Part shown: in pieces, positions 1 to 8,441 of the stretch
Numbering within the stretch: position 1 is the stretch's first letter
Layout of the letters: each line of letters starts with the position of its first letter
NCBI GenBank assembly: GCA_000969725.1
Contig: JXSR01S032489.1
Reading direction: 5' to 3' (one strand)
DNA from: Ophiothrix spiculata
Lineage: Eukaryota; Echinodermata; Ophiuroidea; Amphilepidida; Ophiotrichidae
Length of the DNA: 26,064 bases
Translations under genes and position numbers: made by a program
Notes under the pieces: model-generated
The model's input: the letters and a program-made list of their open reading frames with translations, nothing else
The model's database searches: none
Told to the model about the DNA's origin: nothing

Positions 1-21
1 AGTCCTATGGGTCTGTCTAAT
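1..21 (+). repeat. Direct repeat of the 5' end of exon A
   Basis: Bases 1-21 are identical to 75-95 (AGTCCTATGGGTCTGTCTAA plus T), 74 bp apart. The match stops after base 21, and it may extend beyond the start of the window. It is either a local tandem duplication that includes the splice acceptor or an assembly artefact. Confidence 0.8.
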
Positions 22-72
22 TAGGCCTAATGGATGATGGGCGTACATTATTTTGAGACTTTTTTGTTTCAG

Positions 73-191
73 ATAGTCCTATGGGTCTGTCTAATCCGCA
101 TTTTCTAGAAGCTGATCCATGGTTATCAGATCAAGTCATTGGATTGAATCCGGATCAAGAAAAACATAGGAACTATTTTCTTCTAGACCCT
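73..191 (+). CDS. SCARB2-like: SCARB2-like gene, exon A (luminal domain)
   Basis: A T-rich tract ending TTTCAG (67-72) precedes the exon and GTAAGT (192-197) follows it. The exon has 2 nt completing a split codon, then 39 codons, and ends in phase 0. The peptide begins SPMGLSNPHF and includes GLNPDQEKHRNYF, the family block just before the last luminal beta-strands. No in-frame stop is present. Confidence 0.9.
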
Positions 192-3100
192 GTAAGTTTA
201 AAAACACATATTTTCTATTATATACCGCATTAATAACTTTAACGGAGTTGATTGAATAAAACCCGATCACATGACTTCAAATAGCTATAACCAGATAGAT
301 GAAAGCCCTAAACATCAAACGAATGCTGGTTTTAAGTCGGAATCATTTTTGTTTTATTTACAGCTAATGGGTATGCCTTTTGTGATGAGACAAAGATTAC
401 AGATCAGTATGTATATAGAAAAAGTGCAAGATATTAGGCAAGTAGTCAAACAAATCGCATCATGCTAAGTTTAACCATTGGGGATAATACTCCGGGGGCG
501 GGGTACTTACATATTAAAGGGACTAGCCTAGATCCCACCTAGAATTGAATATTTATGGAAATGCTCTATCAAAGCTTAAAAGTATAGTAAAATCCAAAAA
601 AGTGCAAAAAATTACACACAAATGGCTCAAATTGAGAAAGAATTAATTTGCAATATATCATTCTTTGATGGTGGTGTGTTTCCTAAATCCAACTTTTGTA
701 CCTCAGATGGATTTACCAGACAAAAGATCAAACAAAGCTCCTGGAGATAATTTAAAACATATCAAAAGGGAAACAATTTCATCAAAAATTATTTGTTTGG
801 TAATCACAAGTGTAGAAACAAGATTTTCATCAGTTTTCAAACTAGAAACACTGTTTTAACACCACTTTTTGTCTCCGGGGACAAAAATTAAAGTAGGTAA
901 AGAATGGCTATTTTCTCCAATGTTCCTCAAAATCATATAAAAACAACTTGTAGGTTATATTATTATAAACATTTTTTATCGATTCAAGTAAAAAAAAATG
1001 CAGGTAAAAAATTAGTGGGAAGAATCTAGGCCAGTCCCTTTAAGGTGATGTACAAGTGCCACTAAGCATCTCGGAAGTAGGGGTCTTTCAGTAAATTAGG
1101 TCGAAAAAGGGGATTTTCAGTGACAAAGTGCAAAAAATTGGGGGTCTTTGAGTGAAATTCACATAAAAGTAGGGTCTTTCCTGGTCAAAATGGCCAAAAA
1201 TTTGCCAAATTTTCCATGATTTTTGCAAAATTTTTGAAAAATTACATTAAATTAAGAAAATGGTGGGTCTTTGAGTGACAAAGGTTGTTTTAGTGAAATG
1301 GAAGTTTAAAAAATAGGGCGCCATTGAATGACAATTGGTAAAATATGGGGTCTTTTGGTGAGAGCAAGCCAAAAAAAAGCTGGGTCTTTTTGGTGGCACA
1401 CGGCGCTTACCTCAAAGTTGAGTACCCTCTCCCCTCTCCAGGATAATACCCAAGTACTTTCCCGGGGAGGGGGTACTCAATTTTGAGTACCCCCTCCCCT
1501 GTATAATACTTGGGTATTTTTGTACAGGGTGTGCGGCTCAAATCCTGAACCCCTAACCCATCTTTAGGGTTAAATTTTTAGAAAAAGTGCACCCATTTGA
1601 AAGGATTTTTCAAAATAATGAACCCATGTTTAGGAACTTTTCATATAATTTGATTTTTGGATAGTCAAATCTTGCATTTTTAATTGAACAAATACACGAG
1701 AATGTGATTTTATTAAAGCATCATGTTTAGGGAATTTTGTTTGAAAATGTGAGCCCATGTTTTAATAGGGATTCTGATTCTGAAACTACACTCTTAGAAA
1801 GAAAGTATCAAATATGAGACAAAAAGGATCAATTTTGATCCTTTTTAGGTATCAAATATGAGCTTACCCTTTTAGGATCAAAATGATCCCAAAATAAGGA
1901 TCACAATTTCTTATAAAAAAGATCTGCATAAAAACATCACACTGAAGTGACCCTAGCAGGGTTTGAACCCACGCCGCACTTATACTTGCTGGTAATTACG
2001 AGACCAATGCTCTAACCACTCGACCACGGGACTGTGTGATGAAATCAACGTATTTATACATGTTACACCATAGTATACATTCCCCGCTGTGTAGCGGTAA
2101 TGGGGTGTACTCAAATATGAAACAAAACATCACGTTGCATCCAAACGCGGTATCAAAATGTGAGCTCATCCTTTCCGTATCAAAGTAATCCAGAAATACG
2201 GATCAAAACTTTGGTATTGTAATCAAAAAGGATCAAAATAAAATGATCCTAAAAAAGGATCAAAAATGATCCTGGTGAATTTGATCCATTTGTATATATT
2301 GATCCGCAAAAGGATCAAAAGTGATCCTTAAAGGATCAAAAGTGATCCTTAAAGGATCAAAATAAAATGATCCCGAAAACTACTCGTATATTTGATCCCG
2401 GCCTTCTAAGAGTGTAGGATCCATGTGTAAGGATTTTACACAAAAACAGACCCATTTGGGCGCACATCCCCGTGTTGCATTTCTATGGAAGTGGTGCCCC
2501 CTCCCCTGAAGGTTAACTACCAATCAACTTTCATTGCTTATTTCCAATTATCGTTTTTCAAGTTCTCTTCTCTTCACCTCTTTCTTCAATTTCAAGTTCC
2601 ATTTATTTTCTTCAGAAATGTTTATTTATACTTATACCCCGTTCAGACAGAGCCAAAAAGTCATCTTTAGTCGTCTTTAGTCGTATTCGAGTTATATAGA
2701 GTTCAATATTCACTTGTGTGTGAACAGTTCAAGTCGACTTAAGTCATCTTTCAAAAAGTCGTCTTACATCGAATTTTCAACTCGCTAAAAAGCAAGTTAA
2801 GTCGCGTAAGTAATTCGATGTAACTCGATTAACGACGACAACCGATGACTTTTTGTATGTGTGAACACATGTCGTCGTAAATCGAGTTGAATTCGTGTTT
2901 ACTTCTACAGCGCATTGACCTGGAATAAGTAAATTTCATTTCAATTCGACTTCAAAATCGTAGTGCATGTGTGAACAGTCGTAAGTCGAGTTACTTTTCG
3001 TTTATCCGAGGTCGTGTTTGAAATTAAAAATGAACTCGATATCAAGTTAAGACGACTTTTTAGTGTGTCTGAACGGGGTATTAGTTATAGTCCTTTACAA

Positions 3101-6100
3101 AGTTTTCTCTTATTTTTGTTGATTATTTTCACTGCAGTCAAATGGGAAATGTCAGGACCATGTATACACCAGTTCTTTGGTTTACACAGGTAAGGAAAAG
3201 TTACCATTATTCATCAACAGCAGTGTATTAAGATTTTTCCCAGAGAGATAGACATATAGCCCAGAAAGATACAGCCTTTTCCTTGCTATTTTACCCATTT
3301 CTTATATATCAATCCCTGTTACCTTTTCTAACTTTTCACCTTCCCCATCTTTTTCTCCCTTTTATTTTCCCAACTTGGCCTCATTTTCTGTTTTATCATT
3401 CTGTTTTAAGTTAGTCCATCTAGATGGAATTCCAAAGCAAACATGTACGAAGCAAAATGCACTTATATTTGTGGTGTCCATCTATACCAGGGTTGGGCAA
3501 ACTACGGCCCACGTGCTGCTTACCTTTTTTGTGCAACACCAAAAGAAAAAGTAGATATAATTATATTTGATAAAAGTGTAGCAAACTTTTAATAAATCAT
3601 ATATTCATTTATAAATAAGGTTGTATGGACTTAAAACATCCTGCTATTCCATATTTGACAGATCTGTTTCGTAAGGGCCAAGGAGACCCTCACTCATCAG
3701 TAACAAAATGCAAAATGAACTTGATACAAATACAAAACATATTCCTATACCATTTGTTTTTTATGGTATAGGAATATGTTTTGTATTTGTATCAAGTTCA
3801 TTCTGCATTTTGTTTCTGATGAGTGAGGTCCTGTGTGGTCCAACTTCAGTGGAAAGCATCATAACAGCCTTCAAATTCTGCAAAATAAACTCTAGAATTC
3901 TTCTTCATGCAGATATCAGGACGTTTCAAGTGAACTTCCATTATTATATTCATTTATATAAATGTATCAGTATAATTCTTGAAAACTGAAGGCAATTTAG
4001 ACTTGCCCTGCATTCAAAACTGCTGTGCCCCTATGTGGCCTTAAAATTTACCCTGAGGTTGTGGTAAAAACTATAATGTTAAGAAGCAAAACATGTTGTG
4101 TCCTTTATCAGAATGTTTGTGTATATGAACATGATTTTCATCCTCTTATTTTTTTAGGAAGTGGATGTACCGGATGACATTATTGACATGTACAAATTGG
4201 GGTTCCAAGTTTCAGAGCTTATAGTCAACATAATGGCTTACACCATGATTGTGATAGGAACTTTAGTATTTCTAACAGCACCTATAACACTAATCAAACG
4301 AAGAAATAACAAGGTAAGCTTATAGAATAATTAGATTACAGAATGATAAACTCGACAAATTTTCAGAGATCATTTGTGATCACAACACAACAAATTTTCA
4401 GAGATCATTTGTGAGCACAACATCTTATAAAAAAAAAATCTTCTATTTTGTAAAATTTTGTGTTTGACACATTTTGCAAAAAATTTGCATAAATGATTTG
4501 TAATTTATTCCATAGTTTGGTTTGTACTTCGAAGGTGATGAACTACAATGATGATGATTAGTTTCCTGGGGGAGATGGGTCTTCAAAAAAATTTGTACGG
4601 TTATGTGCTTGCCGGACTCCAAAAAACTGACCATCTCTATACCTATTTTTGGCTCAAAAACACACCCATCAATATACCAATTTTAATAGAAAAGCACCCA
4701 ATTTTACTCAAATTGATTGTTTTTTTCTAAAAGTACCCAATTTATGAAAATTGGGTGCTTTCATCTGAGATGAAAAACACCCCATTGATGTACCGTAATC
4801 CTGGAAAAATCACCCCAACAGGCAGGCACATATAACGTATACCTTGTCAATGTAAGTAACACCCTCCCCCCGGGATCAGTTTGCCCTGCAAGGTTTTGAA
4901 GTCGTGCCAATCATGCCAATTTGTCCAATTTTCAAAACGTAAAAAAGGTGCTTATGCCTAAATTACGAGCTGATGCTAAAAATTGGCTAAATAAAGCAAA
5001 AAAAACCAACATCTTTCTTACTCATTTTCAATGATTGATCTAAAAACATAGATGTGTAATAGGAAGAACTTTTTCAGGAAGTACTTTCATTTATTCCTCT
5101 ATTGCTAGAATACCATGACAGTCAGGTACAATACTTTAATATGGCGCTAAATAAACTTTATTCTAAGTAACTTTCCAAATAACAATGGGGTTGACAGAAC
5201 AATATGCTGTAGCATGGACACATCATAATTTTAGATGCAAATTACTCATCTAGGATCACTGATTCCGTGTCCTGCACTGTTTCACTATATCAAACAAGTT
5301 CTATACATAAAAACATGGACCCTTCACCCTTTCCAATTTGGAACTAGACAGAATTTAATTACGTTTAAGAATATAACAGTTAAATATGGTAAAGATATTA
5401 TTGAAACTGTAGAAAAATTTAAGTACTTAGGCATCATATTTGACCCTTGTTTATCATGGGATGATCATGTCAATTATCTTTCTTCCAATTTATCTAAACG
5501 TATTGGTGTTATATGTAGAGTTAAGAAATATCTTCCTTGTAATACTGTACATTTACTAGCAAAAGCTATGGTCTTTCCTCATTTCGAGTATTGTAGTCCT
5601 GTGTGGTCCAACTTCAGTGGAAAGCATCATAACAGCCTTCAAATTCTGCAAAATAAACTCTAGAATTCTTCTTCATGCAGATATCAGGACTCCAATTAAT
5701 GAAATGATGGAAGAACTAAAATTGGATTAAGCTTGATGTCAGATGGAAAAATCATGTTATTATTATGATATTTAAATGTTTACGAGAATTAGCTCCTGAT
5801 TATATGTCATCTTATTTCACTTTTACACGTTCAACACATGACAAAAACACAAGAAGCCAGTTTGGTAACATCCTTATTGTACCCCCATGGTATAACACTG
5901 CTGGCAAAAGAACTTTTCAGTATAGAGCTGCTTCATTATGGAATAGTCTTCCAGTTAATATCCGAACTAAGTTTTTGAACATCAGTTTGAATGAGTTTAA
6001 AAGTGCTATAAGTTTAAAATTATAATAATTGATTGCCCTTATACATTTGTATATAATTATCTGTTCACTTACTATGTTATTTTAAATTTCTCATTGTGTA

Positions 6101-6291
6101 TATAATTTGTAAATATTTATGTTATCTGGACCTCTTTGGAGACCAGTACTTATGTATTGAAAGAGTTTTATCCAGAATAAAGAATGATTAAACTAACTGA
6201 ATTTTTTTTATCTTATTCTTGTATTTTACAGGGATGTGTGATGGACGGGGAAAAACAACCTTTACTATTCTCTCTGAAATCTGATAGGTAG
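73..6291 (+). CDS. SCARB2-like: CD36-family scavenger receptor, LIMP-2/SCARB2-like, C-terminal five exons
   Basis: Seen: exons 73-191, 364-437, 3138-3189, 4158-4313 and 6232-6291 join in one frame to 152 residues ending at TAG 6289-6291. The N-terminal part of the gene lies upstream of the window; family members are about 470-510 residues. The peptide follows CD36/LIMP-2 in order: a 'NPHF...AD' block, 'GLNPDQEKHRNYF' (CD36 has GLNPNEEEHRTY), an 'RQRLQISMYIEK' strand, 'GNVRTMYTPVLWF' (LIMP-2 has GDIRTMVFPVMYL), then a hydrophobic membrane span from about LIVNIMAYTM to APITLI, basic KRRNNK, and a tail with EKQPLL. Known: the family binds lipids or ligands through a luminal/extracellular domain; LIMP-2 is a lysosomal membrane protein and receptor for beta-glucocerebrosidase. 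Inferred: the di-leucine tail favours a lysosomal LIMP-2-type member over surface SR-B1 or CD36. Intron sizes are 172, 2700, 968 and 1918 bp. The ortholog is not certain within the family. Confidence 0.9.
364..437 (+). CDS. SCARB2-like: SCARB2-like gene, exon B, with GC splice donor
   Basis: The acceptor is TTTATTTACAG (353-363). The exon reads 24 codons (LMGMPFVMRQRLQISMYIEK, then VQDI) plus AG, and joins the T of the next exon to make a Ser codon. If it were read past 437 it would reach a stop at 466-468. The GT sites in the tail (for example 441-442) give the wrong phase for the next exon. Only the donor AG|GCAAGT at 437/438 gives the right phase and a gap-free match to the family. Confidence 0.85.
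438..443 (+). other. GC-type 5' splice site (AG|GCAAGT)
   Basis: The hexamer GCAAGT after AG is the consensus of the minor class of U2-type GC-AG introns. It is required to keep the frame between exons 364-437 and 3138-3189. The intron is 2700 bp and ends CTGCAG at 3137. Confidence 0.8.
518..1039. mobile_element. MITE with TTAA target duplication (522 bp)
   Basis: The left end AGGGACTAGCCTAGAT and the right end, reverse-complemented AGGGACTGGCCTAGAT, differ at one base of 16. Both are flanked by TTAA (514-517 and 1040-1043). TTAA targets are typical of piggyBac and Kolobok elements. The interior is AT-rich with no long ORF, so it is non-autonomous. It lies in intron 2 (438-3137). Confidence 0.8.
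1044..1400. repeat. Degenerate GGGTCTTT(G/T)AGTGA tandem repeat
   Basis: About seven diverged copies of a GGGTCTTT-containing unit, most with AGTGA or GGTGA close behind, occur at irregular spacing (near 1080, 1112, 1142, 1173, 1264, 1350 and 1382). This is an old repeat inside intron 2 and has no coding signal. Confidence 0.6.
1405..1787. repeat. GAGTACCCCCTCCCC palindromes and ACCCAT-type repeat
   Basis: Inverted GAGTACCC...GGGTACTC blocks occur at 1418-1500, including the palindrome GTACTCAATTTTGAGTAC. They are followed by loosely repeated units with (G/C)CCCATGTTTAG or ACCCATTT. The same unit type resumes at 2417-2490 beyond the element at 1789-2414, so that element inserted into this older repeat. 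Confidence 0.5.
1826..2375. repeat. Palindromic GGATCAAAA..TGATCC array
   Basis: More than a dozen GATC-centred motifs occur in two clusters (about 1826-1905 and 2226-2400). Many pair as GGATCAAAA(N)TGATCC hairpins. A 21-bp unit containing GGATCAAAAGTGATCC repeats directly near 2312-2355. The array belongs to the MITE at 1789-2414. Confidence 0.7.
1949..2032 (-). tRNA. tRNA-like sequence, probable pseudogene or SINE head
   Basis: On the minus strand there is an A-box-like TGGTCGAGTGG and a B-box GGTTCAAACCC with a fair T-arm (GTGGG/CCTGC). The anticodon-loop region reads CTCGTAA, which would give anticodon CGT, and the spacing leaves a long, type II-like variable region. The acceptor stem pairs poorly and the anticodon stem needs an enlarged loop, so a working tRNA is unlikely. 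Inverted CATCACAC/GTGTGATG arms flank it (1935-1942, 2034-2041). Confidence 0.5.
2635..3080. mobile_element. TIR MITE, ACCCCGTTCAGAC family (446 bp)
   Basis: The left TACCCCGTTCAGACA and right, reverse-complemented TACCCCGTTCAGACA match perfectly, followed by similar AAAAAGTC(A/G)TC. Both ends are flanked by TTA (2632-2634, 3081-3083), the 3-bp target of PIF/Harbinger elements. The interior is rich in AAGTCGA/TCGACTT motifs on both strands and has no ORF. The end lies about 57 bp upstream of exon C. Confidence 0.75.
3138..3189 (+). CDS. SCARB2-like: SCARB2-like gene, exon C
   Basis: This 52-nt exon lies between CACTGCAG (3130-3137) and GTAAGG (3190-3195). It has 1 nt completing a split Ser codon, then 17 codons reading QMGNVRTMYTPVLWFTQ, matching LIMP-2 'TGDIRTMVFPVMYLNE' without gaps. 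It ends in phase 0. Confidence 0.88.
3488..3520 (+). mobile_element. hAT/Charlie-like element end
   Basis: CAGGGTTGGGCAAACTACGG followed by CCCACG closely resembles the TIR of Charlie-type hAT elements. No matching right end was found downstream, so this is a truncated or disrupted copy in intron 3. Confidence 0.55.
3690..3826. repeat. Near-perfect 63-bp inverted repeat (foldback)
   Basis: Arm 3690-3752 and arm 3764-3826 pair at 61 of 63 positions around an 11-nt loop. Similarity continues a few bases further out on both sides. Transcribed as part of intron 3 it would form a long RNA hairpin. The short ORF across it is a by-product of the palindrome. Confidence 0.9.
3828..3922 (+). mobile_element. 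95-nt LINE fragment identical to 5596-5690
   Basis: The 95 nt are identical, base for base, to part of the LINE ORF remnant in the next intron, including the frame break after 'LQILQNKL'. Homology ends abruptly at both edges, and the left edge abuts the foldback. Confidence 0.85.
4158..4313 (+). CDS. SCARB2-like: SCARB2-like gene, exon D (membrane span)
   Basis: The acceptor is TTTTTTTAG (4149-4157) and the donor GTAAGC (4314-4319). It has exactly 52 codons and is phase 0 at both ends. It codes an acidic juxtamembrane stretch (EVDVPDDIID), then an uncharged segment of about 26 residues (LIVNIMAYTM...APITLI), then KRRNNK, which fits a cytosolic stop-transfer. If the donor is not used, the frame runs only three more codons (VSL) before TAG in the intron. 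Confidence 0.9.
4354..4424. repeat. Two-copy 37-bp tandem repeat
   Basis: CAAATTTTCAGAGATCATTT is repeated at 4354 and 4391, with GTG(A/T or A/G)CACAAC following each. It lies in intron 4, just after exon D. Confidence 0.85.
4620..4800. repeat. Dispersed CCCATCAATATACC repeat fragment
   Basis: The CCCATC(A/G)ATATA-type unit resembles the block at 11640-11707 and 16780-16842. It contains an internal hairpin (AAGCACCCAATTTT at about 4692 and AAAATTGGGTGCTTT at about 4747). There is nothing recognisable in 4800-5330 apart from AT-rich DNA. Confidence 0.5.
5332..6196 (+). mobile_element. 5'-truncated LINE, reverse-transcriptase ORF C-terminal end (dead)
   Basis: The frames read FGTRQNLITF, EKFKYLGIIFDPCLSW, KRIGV, FPHFEYCSPVWSNF and LQILQNKL, then after a frame change RILLHADIRTPINEMMEEL, then WIKLDVRWKNHV and FKCLRELAPDYMSSYF, ending with GKRTFQYRAASLWNSLPVNI. 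This is the post-RT region of jockey-superfamily LINEs (CR1/L2 group). At least two frame breaks and the missing catalytic core make it inactive. A 3' UTR with AATAAA (6176-6181) ends about 35 bp before the terminal coding exon, in sense orientation within intron 4. Confidence 0.88.
6232..6291 (+). CDS. SCARB2-like: SCARB2-like gene, terminal exon (cytosolic tail, di-leucine signal)
   Basis: The acceptor is TTATTCTTGTATTTTACAG (6213-6231). The exon has nineteen codons and TAG: GCVMDGEKQPLLFSLKSDR. EKQPLL fits [DE]xxxL[LI], the AP-3/AP-1 sorting signal seen as DERAPLI in mammalian LIMP-2. The Cys just after the membrane is a possible palmitoylation site (inference). Confidence 0.85.
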   Translation, partial: GCVMDGEKQPLLFSLKSDR

Positions 6292-6522
6292 CTAGAGATT
6301 AGTCTACCAAAGACCGATGGCATTAAACAAGTGTGATGCTGAATGTAGAAAGAGCAGTTTTTCAAAGTTTTATAAAGATGTTTTAAATCATAGTTTAAAT
6401 ATTTATTGTTAAAGCCATTTAAATGAAATAGATTTTATCTGGTTCAGATATATAATTTCTGTTAAATGGGCATTGGACAAAATTTTGAAATTTTATTTGT
6501 GGATGGCTTCAGAACTTTTCAT
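6292..6522 (+). other. Putative 3' UTR of the SCARB2-like gene
   Basis: AT-rich sequence follows the stop. I see no canonical AATAAA before 6900; a weak ATTAAA lies at 6890-6895, just past the LINE tail. The poly(A) site cannot be fixed from sequence. Confidence 0.4.
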
Positions 6523-6870
6523 GGCTTCAAAACTTTTCATGTCAGAGCAGCAAACCTTTGGAACAACTCTGTTGATACTGAGACACGTTCAAAATTTAAT
6601 TCTTTGTCCCTTGGACAGTTCAAATATGTTATTAATGATATTTAATTATGTTTCCCATTTTGTTATCACATAACAGTTTCAGTGACAATTGTTTTATGTC
6701 TTGTATATGATTGTATAAACATTGTTTGTAAATCATTTCTTGTAAGTAGTTTGTAATTATATATTTTATTTGTATTTCAACTTAACAGACCTTCTAGAAT
6801 AGCAGTGCTTAGCCACTGAAGAAGCTACCCTGTACTGTATAATGAAAGCTTTAATAATAATAATGATGAT
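6523..6870 (+). mobile_element. LINE 3' end with (AAT)n tail
   Basis: Frame 6523-6645 reads GFKTFHVRAANLWNNSVDTE, then TRSKF and LSLGQFKYVINDI before TAA. This aligns with 'GKRTFQYRAASLWNSLPVNI' of the element at 5332-6196. A 3' UTR follows and ends in TAATAATAATAATGATGAT (6852-6870). It is a different subfamily from the intron copy and is severely 5'-truncated. Confidence 0.75.
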
Positions 6871-6979
6871 TTGCAATCAACAAAATAATATTAAAATTTT
6901 AAATCGAATGATAATAATTGCCATCACTGTGCCACAGTTATTTTGTGCAATAGTTACTTGATAATCGGAAAATAACATT

Positions 6980-7142
6980 ACAGTTCGTCATGTGAGTGCA
7001 AGAAAGTCGTATCTGCAATAGCTGCCCTATACGTCATAAAATTTGATTGCATACTGCATGACCTCTGGTCTTTGGTCAGTGGTATAATAACTTTGGGCAG
7101 CCATTGCAGATACAACTTTCTTGCACTCACACGGTGAGTTGT
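6980..7142. mobile_element. Foldback element 1 (48-bp arms)
   Basis: Arms 6980-7027 and 7095-7142 share GTGAGTGCAAGAAAG(T/C)(C/T)GTATCTGCAATRGCTGCCC in inverted orientation with few mismatches. The loop is about 67 bp. No clear target duplication was seen. Confidence 0.8.
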
Positions 7143-7193
7143 CTAAATTGCTGTGAAAAGGTGTGGCATTGATAAAAAAAGACGATACTATTA

Positions 7194-7327
7194 GTTAACC
7201 CCTGTTTGTTCATGCAATATGGAAAGATATCTATGGTTAGGTGCTGTATCATGAGGCCGATGGCTGAATGTGATACAGCACCCAATCATAGATATCTTCC
7301 GTATTGCATAAGAACAAACAGGGTAAC
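7194..7327. mobile_element. Foldback element 2 (about 57-bp arms)
   Basis: Arms 7194-7251 and 7271-7327 are inverted copies (for example GATATCTATGGTTAGGTGCT against the reverse complement of AGCACCCAATCATAGATATC). The loop is about 19 bp. It lies 50 bp after foldback 1. Confidence 0.85.
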
Positions 7328-7560
7328 GAATTTATCACTTGGTGTAGGCATGGATCTTTAACATAAATTATACAGAATTATATTTCAAATTTACCTAAAT
7401 TGTCTTAATAAGTGGTAAAAGTCAACCAAGCAATACGGAATTGCCAAACAGGTTATATACCATGTGTATCAAAAAAAAATTGTGCAAGGATTAAAACTGA
7501 TTTTGACTTTGATAAAAGCACAAAATCATAATTTTCTTGTTATTGTAGTAAGGCAAATTT

Positions 7561-7800
7561 AATAAGCTTTCAAATGCAGAAAAAATGATGGAAATCGGAT
7601 GAAAAATAAAAAAGATATGACCAATGTTGTAAGTACGTCTCTTTTTCTTCCATTCCAATGGGATTTACACAGTTAAGCAAGATATTACATATCTCAATTA
7701 CGGGTTATGGCAGTTTGATAAAAGCTAAAAGTACTTACAAAATATCTTTTTTATTTTTCATCAGATGTCTATAATTTTTTCTGCATTTGAAAGCTTATTT
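7561..7800. mobile_element. Foldback element 3 (70- to 76-bp arms)
   Basis: Arms 7561-7636 and 7731-7800 are inverted copies sharing AATAAGCTTTCAAATGCAGA and GATGAAAAATAAAAAAGATA. The left arm carries a small insertion. The loop is about 94 bp. Confidence 0.8.
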
Positions 7801-8197
7801 TCTGCATTTATGCAAGCACGCAATAAAACACATCACGCGCAGTCAACCCTGCATGAAAACTTTTTGATTATGCGGTCAAGGTTGTTTTTAGACTTAAAAT
7901 ATGTAATACAGCTATATATTAATTGGCTTTCGACCAATGGGATTCAAGGATTTAAGTCAACCATGCGATAAATGGCTGTTTCCTCAGAAATTAAATGGTG
8001 TGTTTTACATTGGTTCTGTAGAAATAGGCTCATATTTTTATCGGTAGCACTATCAGAACAAACTACCTCTCATATTAAACATGGTAATAACTTTTGAGGT
8101 TGAGGATGGTGAGTGAAAATATTCAGTTAACCATTCAAGTATTTTAATGATTCAAAGTTGCAATTTCTTTTATTCTTGAACCGATGGCTCCATTTCC
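7801..8197. other. No recognised feature
   Basis: AT-rich sequence with short ORFs only. I see no exon, RNA gene or clear repeat. Confidence 0.5.
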
Positions 8198-8421
8198 TTT
8201 CCGATACGATAGCCGATGTTTTATATAGATCTGTCACCTTGCCGATACAATATCCGATACGATGTTTTAGTGCATCATCAGCTGATCAAAAACGTGGCCT
8301 GGCCCAGCTAGGCTTAAATCCAAACATTGGTAAAGTTCGTCGGCAAAGACAGGTGATTTTACCGATACAATGTTTTGCCGATAGGGTGTAATATCGGCCC
8401 GATACGATGGCCGATACGATT
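8198..8421. repeat. CCGATACGAT motif cluster
   Basis: CCGATACGAT or CCGATACAAT occurs at 8201, 8242, 8254, 8362, 8399 and 8411, with further partial CCGAT(A/G) copies between. Spacing is irregular. The cluster ends about 20 bp before the MITE at 8442 and may belong to an older element. Confidence 0.7.
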
Positions 8422-8441
8422 GACACATTGGTTCAAGCTTA

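Larger units (their letters stand above)
1789..2414. mobile_element. TA-flanked MITE (626 bp) with a tRNA-like insert
   Basis: The left end CACTCTTAGAA and right end TTCTAAGAGTG are perfect inverted repeats, flanked on both sides by TA (1787-1788, 2415-2416). With the flanks the match is CTACACTCTTAGAA on each side. A TA target suggests a Tc1/mariner-type element, but the family is not certain. There is no transposase ORF. The interior has palindromic GATC repeats on each side of a tRNA-like segment. Confidence 0.7.

Noticed and set aside
271..468. ORF starting at ATG 271
   Set aside because: Only its part from 364 on is coding (exon B); the start lies in an intron and the end lies beyond the GC donor.
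1949..2032. Functional tRNA-Thr(CGT) or tRNA-Ser
   Set aside because: The A and B boxes are present, but the acceptor stem mismatches at several positions and the anticodon stem-loop is distorted.
3708..3989. 93-codon ORF
   Set aside because: It is the foldback hairpin read through into the LINE fragment in the wrong frame.
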